Part shown: piece after piece, positions 42,175-53,572 of the stretch | How positions within the stretch are numbered: position 1 is the stretch's first letter | Layout of the letters: every line of letters starts with the position of its first letter | Assembly (NCBI GenBank): GCA_022010095.1 | Contig: CP091739.1 | Location: 248,001 to 312,000 of the forward strand | Origin: Clostridium sp. | GTDB taxonomy: Bacteria > Bacillota_I > Bacilli_A > RF39 > UBA660 | Direction: 5' to 3' | DNA length: 64,000 bases | Notes under the pieces: generated by a model | Database searches by the model: none | Seen by the model: only the letters and a program-made list of their open reading frames with translations | What the model was told of the DNA's origin: nothing | Program-made: the position numbers and the translations under genes

Positions 42175-43275
42175 CTAAGCATTTTTTTCTAATGTAACAT
42201 TTAATGATGATAATAATTCTTCCAATTCAACATTTGTACTATAAGTAAAATATTTATTTCAGTTTTTCATCTATAATAGAATATGGTTCATGATTATCAT
42301 CTTTGTATTTATCAATATTATCTATTATCTTTTTTTAATATCATAGTTATATATACCAGATTTAAGAATTTGATCATTGCTTTCATTAATAGCAATTGTA
42401 TCATATTCAAAACTATTATCACTATATAAATATAGTTTTGGAGTATCACAATCAATTCCTTCATAAGAAATAGTATAAGATAGCTTTTACATTCTCTGCA
42501 TTATTCAAATATGATTCATCATTTTTTTGTAATACTATTAAATATATTAATCTCATCTTTTTCGTAATAAAGAATTTCTATATATAGTATTGTCTTTATC
42601 TTTATCCTTTTTCAATTCTTTCAAAGCATAATCAGTTAATATAGCCTTGTTCTTTTTGTGAAAAAAATTAAGAGAATATGTATTAACATTAGTAATATCA
42701 TAATTATCATTAATTTTTTTATTTTTCTTTACTATTATTGAATCATCATTTTTTTAATATATATATAATAAGATAAATTATCGCTTTCTGAATACTGAAT
42801 CTTATATTTATATTCTTCTACACTTATTTCAAAAAAAGTTTTTCTCCAATTAACAATCCTTGTATCACTTCTTTTTTTGTTTATCATTTAATTCATTTGG
42901 ATGTAATTCTGTTTGTTCATTTGAAAAAAATTATTATCAATAAAAAGTTTTTTTAACTTTTCAAAATTACTTTTTAGAATACTTAAAACTTTCTGTTGTA
43001 GTTTTAGAATCACAATCAAGAGTACTACAATAAGATGTTTGAACTATTTCAATTTTTATTATTATCAAATACACTTATATCATACTTAGAACCTGGCACT
43101 CCATCATCATAATATACAATTTTTATAAAGAGTAGTACCTACAATTTTTAATTTTTTAAATTTAAAGGGAAAAAAATTAAAACTAATCCAACACCTATAA
43201 GAATCACAATAACTACAATTAGAATTATAGGTAAATTCTTTTTTGAGACTTTTTTTGAGATAAATCATTTTTCCA
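42175..43275 (-). CDS. Membrane-anchored surface protein, unknown
   Basis: Reconstructed from ATG 43275 over about 18 indels to TAG 42175: an N-terminal basic segment, helix IILIVVIVILIGVGLVLIFP, then an outside part of about 330 residues. This includes GTTLYKIVYYDDGVPGSKYD, SYCSTLDCDSKTTTESFKY, SYEGIDCDTPKLYLYSDN and TNVELEELLSSLNVTLEKN. Paired Cys suggest disulphides. No family is recognised. A TATACT box at about 43328 (minus) lies upstream. Confidence 0.5.
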
Positions 43276-43289
43276 TATAACACACAACC

Positions 43290-43552
43290 TTTCAACGATA
43301 ATTTAAATACCTTACTGATGATAGTATACCATATTAAACAAAAAATTACAAACATATTTCCACACATATTAAGTCTTTGACATATTGCACTTAAAAACAG
43401 TTCATCATTGATAATTCCATTTGCGAGTGTTTGCCAAATAATGTTGTAATTTACATCTAATGTGCATTTATTGCTGGTCCATCAGTATATGTAAGCTTTA
43501 GTGTGTATGCTTCTACTACCATATTTCTAATTAAAATTTTCTTATTTTTCAT
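43290..43552 (-). CDS. Small hypothetical protein
   Basis: AAAGGATGG precedes ATG 43552. MKNKKILIRNMVVEAYTLKL is followed by TYTDGPAIN and, after an indel near 43465, NIIWQTLANGIINDELFLSA and ICQRLNMCGNMFVI. About 80 residues. Cys-containing end, no clear membrane helix. The stop depends on a T run near 43350. No family is recognised. Confidence 0.4.
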
Positions 43553-43675
43553 AATCTTCTACCATCCTTTACGATAATGAGTATAGCATAAATTATCTCC
43601 ACACAAGCAAACATTTGTTCACATACTAGATTGACTGAAAAATCTTTTTATGCTACAATGTTTACGAGGTGTAAC

Positions 43676-44881
43676 ATGGAATTACTACAAAATAAATTAA
43701 GGCCAACTTCACTTAAAGATGTTCTTGGTCAAACACATATAATTGGAAAAGATAAAGTACTTACTAACCTTGTAAAAGAAAAAGAAACTTTTTTTAATAT
43801 AATATTCTATGGATCAAGTGGTTGTGGTAAGACTACCATAGCTCTTGCTTTAATGAATGAATTTAATATGAGATATAGAATGCTTAATGCAACAGTAAAC
43901 TCTAAAAAAAGATTTTTGAAGTAGTTATTGAAGAAGCTAAAATGTATAATGGACTTATACTAATTGTAGATGAGATTCATAGAATGAATAAAGATAAACA
44001 AGATATATTACTTTCATATTTAGAAAGTGGTCTTATTACATTAATAGGTCTTACTAACTCTAATCCATATCATTCACTTAATCAGGCTATAAGAAGTAGA
44101 TGTAGTCTTATTGAATTAAAACCTCTTAGTGAAAATGATATTGAAAAAGGTATTAAGAAAGTAAAAAATGTTCTTCCTGATATTAAGATGGATAACAAAA
44201 CTATCAAGTATATAGCAAGTGTATCAAATGGTGATATAAGATATGCTTATAATTTAATAGAATTTTTGCTACTATGGATATAATAAGGAAGTTACTATTG
44301 ATAATATAAAATTAACTCATAATACTCCATCATTCTTTACTGATAAAAACGAAGATGGATATTACGATATGCTATCTGCATTTCAAAAAAGTATTCGTGG
44401 TAGTGATGTTGATGCTGCTCTTCATTACTTAGCAAGATTAATTGTAAGTGGTGACTATGATATTATTTATAGGAGAATGCTTGTAATCGCATATGAAGAT
44501 ATTGGACTTGCAAACCCTACTATGGGAATGAAAGTACTTTCAGCAATTGAAGCAAGCGAAAGAGTCGGATATCCAGAATTAGTTAAACCACTTTCTTGTG
44601 CAGTAATAGATATGGCACTAAGTCCTAAAAGTAATTCAGCAGATACGGCAATTAAAGAAGCTATTAAAGACATAAATACTATGTCAGTCGGAAGAATACC
44701 AGCACATATAAGAACAACTAGTACAAACTATAAATATCCCCATAACTATCCTAATTACTGGGTAGATCAAGAATATATGCCTAAAGAATTAAAAGGACGT
44801 AAATACTATATACCAAGAAAGAATAAATATGAAACAGAAATGTATAAATTTAATAATAGTATAAAAGGTGGAAAAAAATGA
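43676..44881 (+). CDS. rarA: Replication-associated recombination protein A (RarA/MgsA)
   Basis: AAA+ ATPase acting at stalled replication forks. LRPTSLKDVLGQTHIIGKDK, Walker A FYGSSGCGKTTIALAL, Walker B LILIVDEIHRMNKDKQD, sensor TNSNPYHSLNQAIRSRC, then the C-terminal tetramer domain (KSIRGSDVDAALHYLARLI, YRRMLVIAYEDIGLANP). About 400 residues. GAGGTG precedes ATG 43676. Indels at about 43911 and 44264. Its TGA overlaps the next ATG, so the downstream gene is co-translated. Confidence 0.94.
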
Positions 44882-45584
44882 AATATATAATGTATAGTAC
44901 TCCTAAAACAGTAAATATAGATTCAAAAGTTATAGAAGATTTAGAACAAAAAAAATATTATCAAAAGAACCACTAACAAAAGAAGAAATAAATATATTTT
45001 TAGATTATGTTTGTTATGAGACGAGATGTAAATTCACAAGTGATTTTTGATAATTTCAGTTTTGAATTTAAATGCGATAAAAGCACAAGCAATAATAACT
45101 CACTATTTAAATAGTTTTAAACGTAGAAACTCATCCTTGTATGACACAACATGTAATAACTAATGATATTGAAGGTCATTCATTTGTAGTAGCTCTATTC
45201 AATGTAAATGGAATAGAAACTCCATATTTAATAGATCCAACATATAGACAATTCTTTATGGATGATAATAAAGACTATATAATGTATAATAGTATGATAC
45301 TTAGAACACCTAGTCCTGGTAGATTTATAAAAGATGAAGATAAAGGTGAAACACAAAAAAACTATTAATAGATGGATATCATATATTAGATGATAATATT
45401 GCTAGAATATATGGAGATTCTTTTTATAACACTAAAACAGGATATAGACGTAGAGAATTTCAAACAATGAGTGGAAGTATATATAAAAATTCATTTTTAA
45501 AAGGACATGAAACATTATCTAAAAACAATAGATGAATTAGATAATGAAAATTTATCATTAAAAAGCTCAATCAAAAAGATGTAA
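44879..45584 (+). CDS. Hypothetical protein with a possible Cys-His-Asp triad
   Basis: Starts in the rarA stop (AATGA). MKYIMYSTPKTVNIDSK ... LDYVCYETRCKFTSDF ... VETHPCMTQHVITNDIEGHS ... YLIDPTYRQFFMDD, then a helical C-terminus ending LSLKSSIKKM, about 230 residues after six repairs. The order Cys (VCYETRC), His (EGHSFVV) and Asp (LIDPTYRQF) resembles transglutaminase-like or papain-fold enzymes. The H-S-F-V-V and Y-L-I-D-P-T strands look like that core. This is an inference from motif order. It has no signal peptide. Coupling to rarA may be only positional. Confidence 0.55.
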
Positions 45585-45609
45585 CTACATACCAGTTACA
45601 TCTTTTATG
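45574..45609. terminator. Bidirectional terminator
   Basis: AAAGATGTAACT pairs with AGTTACATCTTTT; it ends both convergent genes. Confidence 0.8.
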
Positions 45610-46267
45610 ATATAATTTGTTATAAGAAGTCCAGCAACACCTGGTACAAAAGCACTTGATCCAAGAACATTATTAGTATCGATTGCTTTCTCTGTTGATG
45701 TTACAACTACTACATCTTTCATTAAGTCTTTATCTTTTCCAAGTTCATGTCTTATCTTTTTAGCAAGTGGGTCTGTATTTGTCTTATCAAGTGTTGTTAT
45801 TATAAGTTTAGTAGCATCTATTTTTTTAGCAGTTCCCATAGAAGATACAAGTTTAATATTTCTACTCGCACACTCTCTTATTAATTTTACTTTAACACGA
45901 GAAGTATCACATGCATCAATAATATAATCATATTGTTCACCAAATAGTAATTCAATATTATCAATTGTTATAAATGTATTTATTATATTAACAATAGCAT
46001 TTTTTTATTGATAAGTTTAATTCTTTTTTTCCATTCTCTAGTTTTATATTTATTCATATTTTTACTAGTAACTATTAATTGTCTATTGATATTACTAGGT
46101 TTAATAGTATCACCATCAACGAGTGTAATATTTTCTACACCACACCTAACAAGTGATTCTATAGCATATCCCCCTACTCCTCCTAGTCCTAAAACAAGAA
46201 CTTTAAGATTTCTAATTTTTTCTATATTTTCATTTCCAACTAAGCTTTCAAGTCTAACAAGATTCAT
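45585..46267 (-). CDS. tcdA: tRNA threonylcarbamoyladenosine dehydratase (E1-like)
   Basis: Forms the cyclic ct6A modification of ANN-decoding tRNAs, using ATP. MNLVRLESLVGNENIEKI, the nucleotide-binding VLVLGLGGVGGYAIESLVRC, ITLVDGDTIKPSNINRQL, DYIIDACDTSRVKVKLIREC and CASRNIKLVSSMGTAKKIDATK identify TcdA (YgdL) in the ThiF/MoeB fold. The end SSAFVPGVAGLLITNYIIKD is also typical. About 228 residues. AAGGGAGG precedes ATG 46267. Indels at about 46001, 46030 and 45825. The E1 fold recalls ubiquitin-like activation, but this is a housekeeping tRNA enzyme. Confidence 0.9.
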
Positions 46268-46291
46268 AATTGCCTCCCTTAAGCAAGTAGT

Positions 46292-46320
46292 ATTATACCA
46301 AAATAAAAACCCAGTGTAAA
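46292..46320 (-). promoter_or_regulatory. Promoter of tcdA
   Basis: Minus strand TTTACA (46315-46320), a 17-base spacer, TATAAT (46292-46297). Confidence 0.8.
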
Positions 46321-46329
46321 TATAGTGTA

Positions 46330-46473
46330 ATAAAACTCGCGTTTCGCACGAGGTGGTAGGATACATAATATACTTGGGATCTTGCAACTAGGCAATATTC
46401 AACACCATATACTAATTAATCCCCCTATAGTATTACATAGCCGGTTTAAAAAGCTATATCTATCATCTAGGTT
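46330..46473 (-). ncRNA. Candidate structured RNA of about 144 nt
   Basis: On minus, TTGATA (46504-46509), 18 bases and TATATT (46480-46485) form a promoter. The predicted RNA folds into a first hairpin (CCTA..ATATAGC / GCTAT..TATAGG), a second closed by GGTG/CACC, and ends in CTCGTG-CGAAA-CGCGAG followed by TTTTATT. No frame of useful length. It lies between metK and tcdA, each with its own signals. It does not match 6S, SRP, RNase P, tmRNA or a riboswitch that I recognise. Confidence 0.6.
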
Positions 46474-46537
46474 ATTTATAATATACCATATATAATTTTT
46501 ATATATCAATAGGCTTGTCAAAAATTTGACATTCGTA

Positions 46538-47598
46538 TTACATATTATTAAAAAAATGACCATACATACTAGTGTTATAGTAACATTTATTAAGCAAATT
46601 TAAATCATTAATAATATTCTTTTGGTTCACATTCAGTATATAACGAATCATATTTTGAAATGGTTGCTTCTTCATTAAGCATTCCTTTATCACTATCTAT
46701 GTATATAGCAAGTGGCTTTCTAATACCTATTGCATAACTAAGTTGAACTTTACACCACTTAAGATTATATTTTTTTAAGTAATAGACTGCTATTTCACGT
46801 GCTTTATATGCTCCACTTCTATCTACTTTAGATGGATCTTTTCCAGAAAATGCACCTCCACCTACAGGAGCAAATCCTTGATATGAATCCACTACGATTT
46901 TTCTACCAGTAAGGCCTGCATCTCCTAAAAAAATCCTCCTATTTCAAATCTACCAGTTGGATTAATTAAAAATTCTTCTACTGTAACATTATATTTAGAA
47001 CATATTTCATTTACAATATTCTTAATTATCTTATCTGTTTTTTTCTCTTTCTTTTTTTCTGTATTTTTGATAACTAATAGTGAATGTTTTTAATCTTTAA
47101 TAATTTCATATCATTATCATAATATCCTGTTATTTGTGCTTTACCATCACTTTTAAATCTTGAATCTTTACGCCTTAATTCATCATATTTTTTTACTTAG
47201 TTCTTTTTAATATAACCATGGCTGTAGGTAAATAATATTCATTATCGTTAACTGCATATCCAAACATCATTCCTTGATCTCCAGCACCACAAACATCATC
47301 ATTAGTACCAAGTGCTATATCACTACTTTGAATACCAATATTATTGATAATTTCATATTTTTTTCATTGTAACCTACATCTTTAAGTACTTTGTTTACAA
47401 CACTTTTGATATCTACATTACTATTAGATGTTACTTCACCAGTAATAAATATTTTACCTTTACCACCAACTGTTTCAATCGCACATCTACTTTTCTTATC
47501 TCCTTTTAAATATTCATCAAGTAAAGCATCACTAATCTCATCACATACTTTATCAGGATGACCTCTAAAAAAACAATTTCATTACTAAATAATCTCAT
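46538..47598 (-). CDS. metK: S-adenosylmethionine synthetase
   Basis: Makes SAM from Met and ATP. AAAAGGAGG precedes ATG 47598. [89 protein letters not shown] and [13 protein letters not shown] give all MetK blocks in order. The literal frame stops at 46608; removing one A near 46618 adds [20 protein letters not shown] and FFNNM, matching the usual LDL-x-x-P-I-Y ... YGHFG end but without the final GR. About 350 residues, shorter than usual (about 390). The gene is regulated by the SAM-I riboswitch upstream. Confidence 0.93.
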
Positions 47599-47632
47599 AT
47601 ATCATTCCTCCTTTTAAGATTACAATTACCTT

Positions 47633-47785
47633 AAAAAGAAAAATACCTAGGAATAACCTAGGTATATAAGTTATCCTCATCCATCTGGGTTTACCACCTA
47701 ATCAAATAGGTTGGTGTGACTTCATAGAGCCAGTCTCTCAGTCACTCTTTATAAGGTAATTTTTAAAATTGTTGTCATTTACGAC
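47633..47785 (-). promoter_or_regulatory. SAM-I (S-box) riboswitch and terminator upstream of metK
   Basis: Promoter TTGAAT (47815-47820), 17 bases, TATTAT (47792-47797). The aptamer at about 47670-47760 (minus) contains CTTATAAAGAGTGACTGAG, GACTGGCTCTATGAAG, CACCAACC and GGTGGTAAACCCAGATGGA, ending GATAA, which follow S-box consensus blocks. Then ATACCTAGG-TTATT-CCTAGGTAT and a T run form the terminator (47633-47665). Bound SAM should stop transcription before metK: end-product feedback. Confidence 0.9.
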
Positions 47786-47842
47786 TACTTAATAATATCA
47801 TAATTATATAATTAATTCAAGTACCATTTCATATACTTTATT

Positions 47843-49208
47843 ATGTTAAATAAAATAAAGAATAATATTTTTTTAAAGTCAACATTAGTATTACTTATAG
47901 GTGGTACGATTGGTAAAAGCAGTAGGATTTATTCTTAAAATAATTATTACAAGAACACTTGGTAGTGAAGGAATGGGTCTTTATAGTATGCTTTCCCCTA
48001 CTATATCTCTTATTACAGTACTATCTACATTTAGTTATCCCACTAGTATATCAAAAAGTAATATCAAGTAATAGTGAAAGATCAAAAAAACAATAATATT
48101 ATCACTATTACCTCTATCTTTCATTATGAATGCTTTTTATAATACTTATTACTATTATATTTGCTAAAAACATTATCTACAAATTTACTTCATAATAGTA
48201 GTCTATATTTTTCCAATAATATGTATATCAGTACTAGCGCCATTTATAAGTGTTTCATCAATAATAAAAGGATATTTCTGGGGACGTCAAAATATGTTTC
48301 CATATATGTTATCTAACTTTTTAGAACAAGTAACAAGACTTATCTTAATTGGAATATTTATACCTAAAATAATTAAAAATAAGCTTAATACATGCGATAT
48401 GCTTTTATAATTCTTGTTAATGCAATTGGTGAAGTAATATCACAAATAGTAATGATATATTATTTTTCCCCAAAAAAAGTATTTCATTTAAAAAGAATAT
48501 ATAAGTAAAACAGCAATTAAAAAAAGTAATGGATATATGTGTACCTTCTACTTCAAGTAAAAATAGTTGGTTCATTTTCATACTTTTTTTAGAACCTATA
48601 ATTCTTACAAATGTACTTTTATTTGTTGGATATTCAAATGATTTTATAGTAAATGAGTATGGTATTATTATTGTTTATGCTATGTCACTTTTTACTTCTT
48701 CCTGCTTTCTTTACTCAAAATATGGCAACTTCTTTAATACCAGAATTATCTAAATATTATAGTGTTAAAGATTATAAAATGTGTATTAAAAAGAATAAAA
48801 CAAATAGTACTTATATCATGCACTATTGGAAGTATTTCTACACTTGTAATAGTCTTATTCCCAAAATTCTTCTTAAATCTTTTTATATAAGACATCATTT
48901 GGAATAGATTATATAAGAATACTTTCTCCTTTTACAATATTATTTTTATATAGAATATCCTCTTTCAAATGCACTACAAGCATTAGGTAAAAGTACAGAA
49001 GCTATGAAAATAAGTATCTCATCATCAATAATAAGACTTATTGCTATTGCTGTACTATCATTACTTAGAATTGGTATGTATAGTTTAATATTATCAATAA
49101 TTATTAATTTAGTTTATACAACATATTTATATTATAAAGTACTCAAGAAAACATTAATCTTTTTAATTCATTTCTTTTTAATTATATAAATTTGTTTATT
49201 TTTTTATA
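47843..49208 (+). CDS. MOP/MATE-type flippase (SpoVB/MurJ-like)
   Basis: About 440 residues, 12 or more helices. LLIGGTIGKAVGFILKIIIT and RTLGSEGMGLYSMLSPTISL are the N-terminal signature of polysaccharide or lipid II flippases. VISSNSERSKKTIILSLL, SSIIKGYFWGRQNMFPYMLS, LEQVTRLILIGI, NMATSLIPELSKYYSVKD and LSNALQALGKSTEAMKISI follow. It may move lipid-linked wall or surface-polymer precursors. More than 12 indels. The end is 49208 or, unrepaired, 49189. Confidence 0.85.
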
Positions 49209-49246
49209 AAATGCATAAAATATATCTTCTTTTTTTAAATTATTTT

Positions 49247-49817
49247 TCATTTAGGTAATCCATAATCCATTTTTTTCATCTTTTTTTCTATGTAGTTAAG
49301 AGTATCTTTTTGTATAACTCCATCTAATATTAATGGGAATGGATTGGCACTATCTATACCAAGAAAACTATATTTAAATATATTTAATTTACCACTATTC
49401 TCAAGAACAGCATATTCTACATCTTTAAGGTTCTTAATATTATTATTTCTAAGTTCAAGTAATAAGTCATCAAGTGAATATCTTTGTTTTTATCATTTCT
49501 TTTATAGTTTATAATACCTCTATTTATTATTAGAGATGGTTTACCATCCATTATATTTCTAAATTTATTAAATCTAAGTGACAAATATCCTGATGCAATT
49601 TCAAAAAAATAAAAAGTATTATTATTGGTACAACAGTAAGCAATACTTAATCTTTATAATTTTCAATGCTAATAGCCACTAATTCTGCAATCAAGATACT
49701 TACTACTAAATCTTGAACAGAAAGTTCTCCTATTTCTCTTTTTCCCATAAGTCTAAAAACAATAAGTACTATAAAATAGAATAACACAGTTCTTATAATA
49801 ACCATTATTAAATCCAT
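49247..49817 (-). CDS. DUF421 (YetF/YkjA-like) membrane protein
   Basis: GGGTGAAATT precedes ATG 49817. [40 protein letters not shown] and [12 protein letters not shown] are the two N-terminal helices and conserved loop of DUF421. A third helix, [19 protein letters not shown] and [20 protein letters not shown] follow. It ends [20 protein letters not shown] and GLPK with TGA. About 190 residues. Function unknown; the paralogues in spore formers influence germination. Indels at about 49640, 49605, 49490 and 49300. Confidence 0.85.
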
Positions 49818-49888
49818 AATTTCACCCATTATTATTATGTTTAATCATAAATATTTTAAACATAAATATAATTAATTAGGTGAAAAAA

Positions 49889-50251
49889 ATGAATATAATA
49901 TTAACATATTTAAAAAAAGTATTTATAAATTTATAATATTATTTATTATTACATTATTATTTTTCTTCTTTATTTTTATTATTTTTGAAATATTAGATTT
50001 AAAAAGTAGTAAATATTATAAATTATATCTTAACACTTTTTATTATTCTTTATATTTGGTATGAGGTTATCTAAGATTAAGAAATCAAAAGGATATTTAA
50101 ATGGATTTATAATTGGTATCATTATGACACTATTATTTTTCTCTTATAACGATTATCACTTCTAAATATAGTTTAAGTACTCTTATATATTATTTAACAC
50201 TTATTTTTATCTTCTATAACAGGAGGTATAGTTGGAGTATCAAAGAATTAA
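49889..50251 (+). CDS. TIGR04086/DUF3792-like membrane protein
   Basis: AGGTGAAAA precedes ATG 49889. Four hydrophobic helices in about 120 residues. GMRLSKIKKSKGYLNGFIIG and ending GGIVGVSKN match the Bacillota YrzE-like family (R-x-x-K-x-x-G-W-x-x-G-x-x-x-G; G-G-x-x-G). Function unknown. Frames move at about 49923, 50038, 50062, 50143 and 50209. In several Bacillota it lies beside yajC/tgt; here tgt is the next gene, convergent. Confidence 0.65.
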
Positions 50252-50263
50252 TTAAATATTTCT

Positions 50264-50291
50264 AGTAAGATTTAAGCAAGATTTAAGCAAG
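50264..50291 (+). repeat. Short tandem repeat
   Basis: AGATTTAAGCA occurs twice in a row, with a third AGAT-ending partial copy, between two convergent genes. No known role. Confidence 0.5.
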
Positions 50292-50293
50292 AT

Positions 50294-51441
<1,148 letters not shown>

Positions 51442-51442
<1 letters not shown>

Positions 51443-52496
51443 TATTTAACCTCCTCATTTGTTAAAAACATAGCATCTCCAAAACTAAAAAATTTATATT
51501 TTTCTTCCATTGCATGTTTATATGCGTTCATTATAATATCAACACTACTAAAAAGCAGATACAAGCATAACAAGTGTACTTTTTAGGTAAATGAAAATTA
51601 GTAATTAAAGCATCTGCTGACTTAAATTCATATGGAGGATATATAAATATACTTGTAGCTTCTTTAGCCTCTTTAAAAACATCCATATTTACTTATATTA
51701 GCCTCTAATGTTCTCATAGATGTAGTACCAACACATATAATTCTTCTTCCCTCTTTTTTAGCAAGATTAAGTCTTTTACATACGTCTTCACTTATTTCAT
51801 ATGTTTCACTATGCATATCATGATGAGTAATATTATTTTCACTAACAGTTCTAAAAGTACCTAATCCTACATTAAGAGTTACATATAATACTTCAATACC
51901 TTTTTCTTTTATTTTATCAAGTAATTCTTTAGTAAAATGAAGCCCAGCAGTAGGAGCAGCAGCACTACCTTCACTTTTAGCATACACTGTATTATATCTA
52001 CTGTTATCCTTAAGTTTTTCATGTATATAAGGTGGTAGTGGCATCGCACCAACTTTATCTAAATGCTCAACAAGTATACCACTATATTCAAGTTTAACAT
52101 GAGTAATACCATTATCAAAAACGCCTATTACTTCACAAGTAAATTCATTATCAAATTTAATAGTTGTACCAATATGTACTCTTTTTTTGTGGTCTAACAA
52201 GACATTCCCATACATTATTACCTAAATCAGTAAGCAATAACACTTCAATTTTTAGCATTGGTATCTATCTTATATCCAATAATTCTACTTGGTAATACTT
52301 TAGTATTATTTAAAAACTAATACATCTCCTTTATGAAGATAATTTATAATATTATAAAAATACTTCATCTTTATAATTTCCATCTTTTTCTATTTACGAC
52401 TAATAATTTAGAATGATCACGCTCTTTAATAGGGGTTTGTGCTATTAAAGATTCATCTAAATCATAATCATAAGTTTCTATATTCTTATAATCCAT
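51442..52496 (-). CDS. queA: S-adenosylmethionine:tRNA ribosyltransferase-isomerase
   Basis: Converts preQ1-tRNA to epoxyqueuosine-tRNA using SAM. It starts with [20 protein letters not shown] (the Q-x-P-x-x-x-R signature). [60 protein letters not shown] and [10 protein letters not shown] are QueA blocks; it ends near FLTNEEVK. About 350 residues. Translation is coupled to tgt. A leader hairpin CCTAGG..CCTAG lies just upstream of the ATG after TGTGATATAAT; a preQ1 aptamer is not evident. Indels at about 51690, 51584, 51560 and 52210-52390. Confidence 0.93.
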
Positions 52497-52558
52497 AATC
52501 TACCTAGGAAAACATCCTAGTGATTCACCTCAACTTTCTACAAGATTATATCACATTA

Positions 52559-52580
52559 AAAGCACTATTTCTAGTGCTCT
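52559..52580 (-). terminator. Terminator after trxA
   Basis: AGAGCACTA and TAGTGCT flank GAAA. On minus it is followed by TTT. It may also serve as a boundary upstream of the queA promoter. Confidence 0.6.
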
Positions 52581-52597
52581 ATTAATCAACATCTACA

Positions 52598-52895
52598 TTA
52601 CATTTTATTTATAATTTCCATTAATTCTTCTTCAGTTTGAAATCCAACTACTTCTTTTTATCTTTTTTTACCATCTTTAAAGAATATTAAAGTTGGAACA
52701 CTCATTATTCTATATTCTTCTGTTAGTTTAGGTAATTTATCAATATCAACTTTTACTACATTGATTTTTATCACTTACTTCTTCAAGAACAGGAGCAAGC
52801 ATTTTGCATGGTCCACACCATTCTGCATAGAAATCTACTAAATAATTACCACTACTTATAACACTATTTAAATCATCATTTTCTAAATGTATCAT
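52598..52895 (-). CDS. trxA: Thioredoxin
   Basis: About 99 residues. [20 protein letters not shown] holds the redox [25 protein letters not shown], then [12 protein letters not shown] with the cis-Pro, and [14 protein letters not shown] complete the fold. AGAAAGGAAAA precedes ATG 52895. Indels at about 52661 and 52764. The gene lies 28 bases downstream of cvpA. Confidence 0.93.
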
Positions 52896-52922
52896 TTTAA
52901 TTTTCCTTTCTCTTTTAATAAA

Positions 52923-53560
52923 TCAACGTTTTTCACGAGTTATTATATCATATTTAATAAATAAATCTATCGCTTCATTATTAAATTTCTCACCTTTAGA
53001 TTTAGTCATTAATTCTACTAAATCTTCAGTAGCATTTTTAATATTACTAACAGCTGGAGTCATAACAGGTGTATTATTTAATATAAACTTACCAACTTTA
53101 GAATCATCTATACCAGTTATTTTTAAGAATGGCTGACTAAATATAAATAATATAATAAATATAATTACATAGCTCTCAATGAATCCAACTATAGCACCAC
53201 CTATTCTTGAAAATATCCCAAGTATTATTGTTGCCTTTTAATATTTTTTTCGATTAAACCAGTTACTTTTTAATAATATACGTAATATTAAATATAATAT
53301 AGAAAATATTATTAAAAAAACGCAATTAACTCATAAAGTAATATATTTAATATCGCAACTCCTTGAAATTTACCACTAAATTCAAAGAAAGGTAATGTTT
53401 TATACATAAATGTAGCAATTGGTGTACGAAGATAAAAAGCAACCACTATTATAAATATTAATCCAACAAGTAAAACTGTTTCCTTTATAAGTCCTCTTCT
53501 CATGCCTCCCATGATACCAAGGATAAATAATACTATTATTAAAGCATCTAATATATTCAT
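52923..53560 (-). CDS. CvpA family membrane protein
   Basis: MNILDALIIVLFILGIMGGM, RRGLIKETVLLVGLIFIIVV, and ILKATIILGIFSRIGGAIVG match the CvpA/colicin V production family: four helices, then a charged tail (NNTPVMTPAVSNIKNATEDL). About 212 residues. AGTGAGGGTTG precedes ATG 53560. TGA stop at 52923. Frames move at about 53318, 53270 and 53240. Likely co-transcribed with trxA. Confidence 0.85.
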
Positions 53561-53572
53561 AATCAACCCTCA

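Noticed and set aside
46330..46473. 6S, SRP or RNase P RNA
   Set aside because: I could not find the closing stem and large bubble of 6S, the GGAA/GCAG core of SRP RNA, or the P4 consensus of RNase P; left unassigned.
52496..52560. preQ1 riboswitch upstream of queA
   Set aside because: A hairpin CTAGGATGTTTTCCTAG exists, but the C-rich loop and A-rich tail of preQ1-I are not visible.
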